Part shown: positions 57,489 to 64,000 of the stretch, piece by piece
Position numbering within the stretch: position 1 is the first letter of the stretch
How the letters are laid out: every line of letters starts with the position of its first letter
From: an uncultured Myxococcales bacterium
GTDB lineage: Bacteria; Myxococcota_A; UBA9042
Assembly (NCBI GenBank): GCA_903929795.1
Contig: CAIYWC010000161.1
Coordinates: 1-64,000 of the forward strand
Direction: 5' to 3'
Length of the DNA stretch: 64,000 bases
Translations under genes and position numbers: made by a program
The notes under the pieces: generated by a model
The model's input: the letters and a program-made list of their open reading frames with translations, nothing else
Databases searched by the model: none
Told to the model about the DNA's origin: nothing

Positions 57489-60400
57489 TCAGTTGCAGAC
57501 CACCCGGATGTTGTCCACAAGCACGCCGCCCACTGCCGCGTACGAGTCTTCATTCGAGTACACATTGGCTTTGAATTGCAGCGCCGTTCCCCATCTCGCG
57601 GCGGCGATCGGCCACTTGACGGTCTTGACGGCACCGACTTGCGACACAGCGTAGGGTCCGAACACTTGCGCCGATCCGTCGAGCGTCAACGTCACTTTCA
57701 GCGTGTTGTCGACCGTCGAGCTGTTGTACATGTTGTTCACGACAAGGTCGGCCGCGACGTACAAGCCGCCCGCGGGCACGGTGATGTTGAAGCTGGCGTT
57801 CTCGCCTCCGCTGACTGTGCTCCAATAGCCATACGTGCCGTCATAGGACAGGCTCGTCCACTCCAGGCCATTGCTGCTCTGGGTCGGCGAGATGGGCTGA
57901 TTGCTGATGCTCCACTGCGCTGAGTCCGTTGTGATGCCGGACGAGCTCTCCAAGCCGTTGAGCAGCGTGGCGTTGCACGGGCACAAGTCTGAGCCGTTGC
58001 AGTCCTGGTCGATGCCGTCGCAGGTGATCTCCGTGGCACCGGGGTGGATGGCGGCGCTGCTGTCGTTGCAATCCGTTGAATTGGCGACGTAGCCCGTGGG
58101 TGCGCTGCACGCGGTGGTCGTGACCGCGGCGTTGCCGTAGCCGTCGCCGTCGGCATCGCGGTAGTAGGTGACGAGTACGCCTTCGTCGACGGTGCCGTTG
58201 CAGTGGTCGTCGACGCCATTGCAGACTTCGGTCGCGCCGGGGTGGATGGCGGCGTTGCTGTCGTTGCAATCCGTTGAATTGGCGACATAACCGGTCGGGG
58301 CGCTGCACGCGCTGGCCGTGATCGCGACGTTGCCGAAGCCGTCGCCGTCGGCGTCGCGGTAGTACGTGACGAGTACGCCTTCGTCGACGCTGCCGTTGCA
58401 GTTGTCGTCCAGGCCGTTGCAGACCTCGGCGCTGGGCGTGACGTTCTGGTTGCAGACCAGCGTCGCGCTGGAGCAAGCCACGGTGCCGGCCGCGCACACG
58501 CCGAGCTTGCCCGTGCTGCAGCTGCCGCCGCCGCCGGGGTTGCCTTCGTCGACGCTGCCGTTGCAGTTGTCGTCCAGGCCGTTGCAGACCTCGGCGCTGG
58601 CCGCGACGTTCTGGTTGCAGACCAGCGCGCCGCCAGAGCACGCAACGGTGCCGGCCGCGCACACGCCGACCTTGCCCGTAGTGCAGTTGCCGCCGCCGCC
58701 TGGGTTGCCTTCGTCGACGCTGCCGTTGCAGTTGTCATCGACGCCGTTGCAGACCTCCGCCGCGCCGGGGTGGATGGCTGCGCTGCTGTCGTTGCAATCC
58801 GTGGAGCTTGTGACGTAGCCCGTCGGCTGGCTGCAGCGGTTCACCGCGGTGCTGGCGTTGCCATAGCCGTCGCCATCGGCGTCCTGGTAGTACGTGACCG
58901 TTGCCAAACCGTCGTCCACCAGGCCGTTGCAGTTGTCGTCGATGCCGTTGCAGACCTCGGTGGCGCCCGGGTGGATGGCGGCGTTGCTGTCATTGCAGTC
59001 CGTTGAGCTGGAGACATAGCCGGTCGGCTGGCTGCACGCCGTCGTGCTCACCGCGACGTTGCCGTAGCCGTCGCCGTCGGCGTCGCGGTAGTACGTGTTC
59101 TGCACGCCTTCGTCGGTGGCGCCGTTGCAGTTGTCGTCGATGCCGTTGCAGACCTCGGATACGCCCGGGTGGATGGCCGCGTTGGTGTCGTTGCAGTCGA
59201 GTGCGTTCGCCACGTAGCCCGACGGCTGGCTGCAGCGCGCGAGCGGCGCCGATGGGTTGCCAAAGCCGTCGCCGTCGCTGTCCTGGTAAAACGTCGTGGT
59301 CGCCAAGCCTTCGTCAATCTGGCCGTTGCAGTTGTCGTCGATCCCGTTGCAGACCTCCGCCGCGCCGGGCTTGATGGCCGCGTTGGTGTCGTTGCAGTCC
59401 AGCGCGTTGGCGACGTAGCCGGCCGGCTGACTGCACGCGGACTTGCTCATGGCCGCCGCGCCGTAGCCGTCGCTGTCCGCGTCCTGGTAATACATCGTGA
59501 AAGCGAGGCCTTCGTCGATCGCGCCATTGCAGTTGTCGTCGATGCCGTTGCAGGTTTCGCTGGCGCCCGGGTTGATGCTGGCGACGCTGTCGTTGCAGTC
59601 GCCGCCCTTGCTGGCCGAGAACGTCGTGTTCGCGGCGCAGAGCATCGACGGCGTGCCGGTGCCCCAGCCGTCGCCGTCCGAGTCGACGTAGAACGGCTTG
59701 GTCAAGCCTTCATCCACCAGGCCGTTGCAGTTGTCGTCGATGCCGTTGCAGATCTCGGTTGCGCCCGGGTTGATGGCGTACACCTGGTCGTTGCAATCGC
59801 CGCCGATGAGCGCCGTGAACGCGCCAGACGGTCCGCATGCACACTGCGCGAGGTTGCCGCCGTAGCCGTCGAGGTCGCCGTCGCCGTAATAGGTCACGCA
59901 GCCTCCGGAGTTCACCGGGTCGATAATGCCGTCGCAGTTGTCGTCCTTGCCGTTGCAGACTTCCGTCGCCAGCGGGTTGACCGCAGCGTCGTTGTCGTTA
60001 CAGTCGCCCGCTTGCGTGGCGAATCCACTGATTTTGTTGCACAAACATTGCGTCGGCGCGATCGGGCTGCCAAAGTTGTCGCCATCGGCGTCCACGTAAT
60101 AGGTCGTGCAGCCGTTGGCGCCCGGCGTATCGGTCAGGCCGTCGCAGTTGTCGTCGATGCCGTTGCAGACTTCGGGCGCCTTGGGGCTGATCAAGGCGTT
60201 CGCGTCGTTGCAGTCGCCGCCGACAAGCGCGGTGTACTGCCCGGATTTGGCGCACAGGCACGCGGTGTTGCCGGTGACGCCCACGCCGTCGCCGTCCGCG
60301 TCCAAGTAGAACGTCGTGCAGCCCGTGGCCGCGCCTTCGTCGGTCAAGCCGTTGCAGTTGTCGTCGATGCCGTTGCAGCTCTCCGTGGCGGCGGGCGAGA

Positions 60401-63400
60401 TCGACTGGTTCGCATCGTTGCAGTCGCCGCCGATCGTGACGGTGTAGCCGTTCAGTGCGCCGCAGAGCTGGACGCCGGGCGAGGCGCCGTAGCCGTCGCC
60501 GTCCAGATCCTTGTACCAGAGCGTTGTCGGCAAGCCTTCATCGGTTTGGCCGTTGCAGTTGTCGTCCACGCCGTTGCAGGATTCCGTCGCGCCGGGGTTG
60601 ACGCTCGCTTGGGTGTCATTGCAGTCGCCGTTCTTGAGCGCGGTGTGGACGCCATCGCTCTGGCAAAGCGCGAGGCCGGCACCGGCGCCCCAGCCGTCGC
60701 CGTCGCCGTCGACGTAGAGGATGATCTTCAGGTTTTCGTCGGTCAAACCGTTGCAGTTGTCGTCGATGCCGTTGCAGGTCTCGGTCGCGGCGGGGCTGAT
60801 CGCGGCCACGGCGTCGTTGCAGTCGCCGGCGAGCAGCGCGGAATAGGCGCCGTCGGGCGCGCAGACGCACTCCCACAAGTTCGCGACGCCGTAGCCGTCG
60901 CCGTCGCCGTCGGCGTAGTAGACCTTGCAGCCGGGCGCGCCTTTGGGATCGGTGATGCCGTCGCAGTTGTCGTCGATGCCGTTGCAGATGTCCACGGCGG
61001 CCGGATTCACGCCTGCCGCTGTGTCGTTGCAGTCGCCGCCCTTGGACGCGTAGCCGGGAATGCCTTTGCACAGGCACAGGCTGTTTTGCAGGTACGTGCC
61101 GAAGCCGTCGCCGTCCTGATCAACATACCACGCGCTGCAACCCTTCGAATTGACGGGGTCCGTGGCGCCATCGCAGTCGTCGTCGATGCCGTTGCAGACT
61201 TCCGCGGCGCCGGGATGCACCGTGTTGTCGCTGTCATTGCAGTCGCCGCCGATGGTCGCGTTGTATTCGCCGCTTGGCGCGCAGAGGCACTCGGACGGCG
61301 CCGTAGCGCTGCCAAAGCCGTCGCCGTCGTGGTCGCGCAGCAGGACTTTGCAGCCGGTCGCGCCGGCTTCGTCGATGACGCCGTCGCAGTTGTTGTCCAC
61401 GCCGTCGCACACTTCCGGGTTGCCGGGGTACATCGCCGCGTTCAAGTCATTGCAATCGCCGGGTTTTTTGCTTGTGAAAACGGTGACCGGGCTGCAGAGG
61501 CACAGCGACAAGGCCGTGTTGCCCCACGTGTCGTTGTCGGCGTCGGCATAGTAGGTCTGGCAGCCGGTCGCGTTGACTTCGTCGGTCGCGCCGTCGCAAT
61601 TGTCGTCTACGCCGTTGCAGATTTCCGTCGCGGCCGGGTTGATGGCGGCGACGCTGTCGTTGCAGTCGCCGCTGTTCGCGACGGGATAGCCGGTGTTTGC
61701 TGCGCAGAGGCACGCCGACTTCGCGGGGTCGCCAAAGCCGTCGCCGTCAGCGTCCGCGTGAAAGATCGAGCAGCCAGTCGCGCCGGCTTCGTCGGTTTGG
61801 CCGTTGCAGTTGTCATCGACGCCGTTGCAGGTCTCGGTCGCAGCCGGGCTGATCGCCGCGGCGGCGTCATTGCAGTCCGTGTTATTGGCGACCGGGTGGC
61901 CCGAATCCGCCGCGCACAGGCACGCGCCCGCGCCCGCGCCGTAGCCGTCGCTGTCCGCGTCGGCGTACCAGAGCGTGCAGCCCACGCCGCCGGCTTCGTC
62001 CGTCAAGCCGTTGCAGTTGTCGTCTTTGCCGTTGCCGCAGATTTCCGCCGCGCCGGGTTTGATGCTCGAGTTGGTGTCGTCGCAATCGCCGGACAGGATC
62101 GCCGTGACCAGGCCCTCGGGCGCGCACAGGCAGGCGCCGGAGCCCGCGCCGTAGCCGTCGCCGTCGGCGTCGTCGAAATAGAGCGTGCAACCCACGGCGT
62201 TCAGGCCGATGTCGGTCAAGCCGTCGCAGTTGTCGTCGATGCCGTTGCCGCAAATTTCCTGCGCGCCGGGGTTCACCGCCGCGTTGGCGTCGTTGCAGTC
62301 CTTGGTGCCGCCCGAGCAGACGGGCGGCTGACCCACGACGATCATCGCGCTGTCGCACCAGCCGTCGCCGTCCTTGTCGCAGCCCTCGTCGGTCAGGCCG
62401 TTGCAGTCGTTGTCCACGCCATCGCAGACCTCCACCGCACCCGGTTTGATGGCCGCGTTGTTGTCGTTGCAGTCCGACGGCGTCACGGCCGTGTTCAGGC
62501 CCGCGGGGGCGCACAGGCACGTGCTGGTGGCGGTCATGTCGCCGGCGCCGTCGTCATCGGCGTCGGGGTAATACGGCGTGCAGCCCGGCGTGCCGGGACC
62601 GTCGGTGATGCCGTCGCAGTTGTCGTCCAGGCCGTCGCAGATCTCCGGCGCGCCGGGGTAGATCTTGGCGTTGGTCGGCGAGCAGTCCTCCGCGTTTGGC
62701 CAGCCGTCGCCGTCGATGTCGCCGTCCACGCAGTCCGCGATGCCGTCGCCGTCCAGGTCGCCATACGCTTCGTCGGTCTTGCCGTTGCAGTTGTCGTCGA
62801 TGCCATTGCAGCTGTCGAACGCGCCCGGGTTGATCGCCGCCGAAAAGTCATTGCAATCCCCGGCCTTTGTCGCCGTGTACTGGCCGGTCGCGCCGCAAAG
62901 GCACTCGGGCGCGCCGGCGCCATAGCCGTCGTTGTCCTGGTCGAGATACCAGTCCGTGCAGCCGATTGCGCCCATCGGGTCGGTCAAGCCGTCGCAGTTG
63001 TCGTCGACGCCGTTGCAGGTTTCGGTCGCGGGCAGTGGCGCGTCGCAGGCGCTGAGCCCGCCGGCCGTGCACTTGCGCAAGCCGCCGCAGGTGCCGAAAG
63101 CGTTGGTTTGTTGGCAGGTTGTCGTCGCACCGACGGTGACCGCTTCCGCCGAGCAGGTGCACTCGCCGCTGGTCTTGACGCACTGTTTGCCGGCGCCGGA
63201 CTGGCCGGTCGCGTCCTGACACGCGAAGCCGGCGGGGCAATCCGAAGTCTGCGCACAGCTGCCGCCGCAGAAGCTGCCGGTGCTGCCGTAGGCGACGCAG
63301 AGCGCGCCCTTGCTGCTGGCGCCCGTGCAATCGGCGTCGGCGTTGCAGGGCGTGCACAGCGTGAATAGCTTGGGAATACACATGAACTGCGAGTCTGAGC

Positions 63401-63914
63401 CGTTGGCGACCAGCTCGCAGCCAAAGCCGGACGGGCAGCAACTGGAGCACGTGGTGGTGCAGATCTTGGCGGCGCCGTTGGCGATGCACAGGCCATTGTC
63501 GCAGTCCGACGCCGTGACGCAGCTGGAGCCAGGCGCACCGGGCAGCGGTTTGGCGGGGAATTCGCAGCCGCCGCCTGCGTCGGACGTGTCGCCGATCGCG
63601 GTTTCGCCGGTGTCGTCACTGCTGTCGCACAGCGGGCAGCCCGCGTCCGTGCTGCTGGAGTCCAACTCGCTACCCGTGTCGCCGACGCCGTCGCCGGGCG
63701 CGACGCCGTCGTGGATCTCCTGGCTGCCCAGGTCCGGGCTCGCGCTGTCGGCGAGGCTGTCGGTCAGCGCGCCGTCGGCGGTCGTGCTGGTGTCGCCTGT
63801 GGCGTTCGGACCGCCGCCCGTTGTGTGGCCGCCGCACGCGCCAAGCGCGACGAGAAGTGCGAAACAGCCGATGGCGTTCGGGCGCGGAAATGCGGAAAAC
63901 GCGGGTCTCGACAC
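57489..63914 (-). CDS. Giant MopE-like repeat lipoprotein
   Basis: A 2141-residue lipoprotein. GTG 63914 follows AAGGA; lipidated Cys27 (ALGAC) and an acidic stalk (~30-80) lead to a Cys-rich N-terminal region with C-x-x-[DS]-x-D-C modules. About 26 repeats of ~55-70 residues follow, centred on C-N-G-[IV]-D-D-N-C-N-G-x-x-D, each usually followed by Y-x-D-x-D-x-D-G-x-G (calcium-site-like) and G-D-C-N-D. This is the MopE/PF11617-type metal-binding repeat. The last ~165 residues form a beta-rich domain (NGLESSSGITTDSAQWSISN, then GLYVAADLVVNNMYN) resembling a carbohydrate-binding sandwich. MopE relatives bind copper or calcium; the role here is inferred as a surface metal-binding or adhesive protein. 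A possible TTGACG -35 lies at 63992-63987. Confidence 0.9.
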   Translation of the reverse strand: MSRPAFSAFPRPNAIGCFALLVALGACGGHTTGGGPNATGDTSTTADGALTDSLADSASPDLGSQEIHDGVAPGDGVGDTGSELDSSSTDAGCPLCDSSDDTGETAIGDTSDAGGGCEFPAKPLPGAPGSSCVTASDCDNGLCIANGAAKICTTTCSSCCPSGFGCELVANGSDSQFMCIPKLFTLCTPCNADADCTGASSKGALCVAYGSTGSFCGGSCAQTSDCPAGFACQDATGQSGAGKQCVKTSGECTCSAEAVTVGATTTCQQTNAFGTCGGLRKCTAGGLSACDAPLPATETCNGVDDNCDGLTDPMGAIGCTDWYLDQDNDGYGAGAPECLCGATGQYTATKAGDCNDFSAAINPGAFDSCNGIDDNCNGKTDEAYGDLDGDGIADCVDGDIDGDGWPNAEDCSPTNAKIYPGAPEICDGLDDNCDGITDGPGTPGCTPYYPDADDDGAGDMTATSTCLCAPAGLNTAVTPSDCNDNNAAIKPGAVEVCDGVDNDCNGLTDEGCDKDGDGWCDSAMIVVGQPPVCSGGTKDCNDANAAVNPGAQEICGNGIDDNCDGLTDIGLNAVGCTLYFDDADGDGYGAGSGACLCAPEGLVTAILSGDCDDTNSSIKPGAAEICGNGKDDNCNGLTDEAGGVGCTLWYADADSDGYGAGAGACLCAADSGHPVANNTDCNDAAAAISPAATETCNGVDDNCNGQTDEAGATGCSIFHADADGDGFGDPAKSACLCAANTGYPVANSGDCNDSVAAINPAATEICNGVDDNCDGATDEVNATGCQTYYADADNDTWGNTALSLCLCSPVTVFTSKKPGDCNDLNAAMYPGNPEVCDGVDNNCDGVIDEAGATGCKVLLRDHDGDGFGSATAPSECLCAPSGEYNATIGGDCNDSDNTVHPGAAEVCNGIDDDCDGATDPVNSKGCSAWYVDQDGDGFGTYLQNSLCLCKGIPGYASKGGDCNDTAAGVNPAAVDICNGIDDNCDGITDPKGAPGCKVYYADGDGDGYGVANLWECVCAPDGAYSALLAGDCNDAVAAISPAATETCNGIDDNCNGLTDENLKIILYVDGDGDGWGAGAGLALCQSDGVHTALKNGDCNDTQASVNPGATESCNGVDDNCNGQTDEGLPTTLWYKDLDGDGYGASPGVQLCGALNGYTVTIGGDCNDANQSISPAATESCNGIDDNCNGLTDEGAATGCTTFYLDADGDGVGVTGNTACLCAKSGQYTALVGGDCNDANALISPKAPEVCNGIDDNCDGLTDTPGANGCTTYYVDADGDNFGSPIAPTQCLCNKISGFATQAGDCNDNDAAVNPLATEVCNGKDDNCDGIIDPVNSGGCVTYYGDGDLDGYGGNLAQCACGPSGAFTALIGGDCNDQVYAINPGATEICNGIDDNCNGLVDEGLTKPFYVDSDGDGWGTGTPSMLCAANTTFSASKGGDCNDSVASINPGASETCNGIDDNCNGAIDEGLAFTMYYQDADSDGYGAAAMSKSACSQPAGYVANALDCNDTNAAIKPGAAEVCNGIDDNCNGQIDEGLATTTFYQDSDGDGFGNPSAPLARCSQPSGYVANALDCNDTNAAIHPGVSEVCNGIDDNCNGATDEGVQNTYYRDADGDGYGNVAVSTTACSQPTGYVSSSTDCNDSNAAIHPGATEVCNGIDDNCNGLVDDGLATVTYYQDADGDGYGNASTAVNRCSQPTGYVTSSTDCNDSSAAIHPGAAEVCNGVDDNCNGSVDEGNPGGGGNCTTGKVGVCAAGTVACSGGALVCNQNVAASAEVCNGLDDNCNGSVDEGNPGGGGSCSTGKLGVCAAGTVACSSATLVCNQNVTPSAEVCNGLDDNCNGSVDEGVLVTYYRDADGDGFGNVAITASACSAPTGYVANSTDCNDSNAAIHPGATEVCNGVDDHCNGTVDEGVLVTYYRDADGDGYGNAAVTTTACSAPTGYVANSTDCNDSSAAIHPGATEITCDGIDQDCNGSDLCPCNATLLNGLESSSGITTDSAQWSISNQPISPTQSSNGLEWTSLSYDGTYGYWSTVSGGENASFNITVPAGGLYVAADLVVNNMYNSSTVDNTLKVTLTLDGSAQVFGPYAVSQVGAVKTVKWPIAAARWGTALQFKANVYSNEDSYAAVGGVLVDNIRVVCN
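57985..63030 (-). repeat. Tandem ~198-bp coding repeats of the giant lipoprotein
   Basis: The repeat units are about 198 bp (66 codons) in the gene's 3' part, e.g. the shared motif recurs at ~58871, 59069, 59267 and 59467, and at 58143 and 58341. Two units near 58441-58720 are of a shorter 55-codon type with a GNPGGGG spacer. Units are close to identical near the 3' end and more diverged towards the 5' end. They are in-frame protein repeats, not a CRISPR array. Confidence 0.8.
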
Positions 63915-64000
63915 GGTGGAATCCTTCGCCGCGGGGCATGAAAAAAATGTCCGCGATGCTTGCACTCTGCTTGCCACGACGCAGCGCGTCAAGCGTTTCT

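Noticed and set aside
57985-63030. CRISPR-like array because of regular repeats
   Set aside because: The period is ~198 bp, the repeats are coding and in frame, and there is no cas gene.
59169-63368. 1399-codon open frame on the plus strand opposite the giant lipoprotein
   Set aside because: It is the antisense of the repeated coding region; its Ala/Val/Arg-rich periodic sequence merely mirrors the repeats, and it has no start signals of its own.

Overview
The window looks like a chromosomal segment of a high-GC Gram-negative bacterium of the Myxococcota / former Deltaproteobacteria type. The evidence is: at least 14 lipoprotein signal peptides in 64 kb; many Cys-rich Asp-Cys stalk modules; a MopE-like giant repeat protein; an AgmX-like C-terminal domain; a MYXO-CTERM-like C-terminus; a protein kinase fused to a sigma-54 activator; and kinases with the HxDVSPxN active-site variant. 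I recognised no rRNA, tRNA, CRISPR array, insertion sequence or prophage. The genus cannot be fixed from the sequence alone.

Layout. 1-1.8 kb: partial rarA and a universal stress protein (minus). 2-12 kb: a plus-strand run with a small Cys-rich lipoprotein, a Pal-type lipoprotein with an unusual Cys-rich stalk, a CpoB-like lipoprotein, mnmG, a cyclophilin lipoprotein, a frameshifted TPR gene, a GT-C membrane protein and purE-purK. 12-14 kb: two minus-strand lipoproteins flanking pncC. 14.4-20 kb: a 1626-residue kinase/ATPase/TPR/GAF/sigma-54 activator and a small kinase overlapping by 4 bases. 20-24.4 kb: gyrA with a downstream membrane protein (minus). 24.8-28.8 kb: ugd, dusB and two cyclic-nucleotide-domain proteins. 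29-35 kb: envelope genes including two lipoprotein operons and a Nudix hydrolase. 35-37.8 kb: a lipase-like lipoprotein and a second UDP-sugar dehydrogenase. 38.2-39.4 kb: an RdgC-like gene and partner. 39.4-44.5 kb: a surface O-acylation locus (MBOAT, two paralogous SGNH proteins, YdcF-like). 44.7-49 kb: rpmE, then a minus-strand run of an RlmI-like methyltransferase, a small membrane protein, glpK and a Cys-cluster protein. 49-57.3 kb: exported proteins (class 2 lipase, an interrupted outer-membrane-type lipoprotein, DUF3105, DUF2330/MYXO-CTERM, FecR-AgmX), a quinone-oxidoreductase-like enzyme and a radical SAM protein. 57.5-63.9 kb: a 2141-residue lipoprotein with about 26 MopE-type repeats.

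The most unusual non-coding signal is an unclassified ~95-bp dispersed repeat present four times between genes. Three copies point at the start of the next gene, and in two of these a possible promoter lies at the copy's edge. Many intergenic regions carry TTGnnn-N16-18-TAnnnT promoter candidates, with -10 boxes mostly TACACT or TAGGCT. Two genes have lesions (a -1 frameshift near 8855 and an amber codon at 50793) that may be assembly errors or real decay. Functionally the window mixes housekeeping genes (RNA modification, purines, gyrase, L31) with a large investment in envelope lipoproteins and surface polysaccharide.
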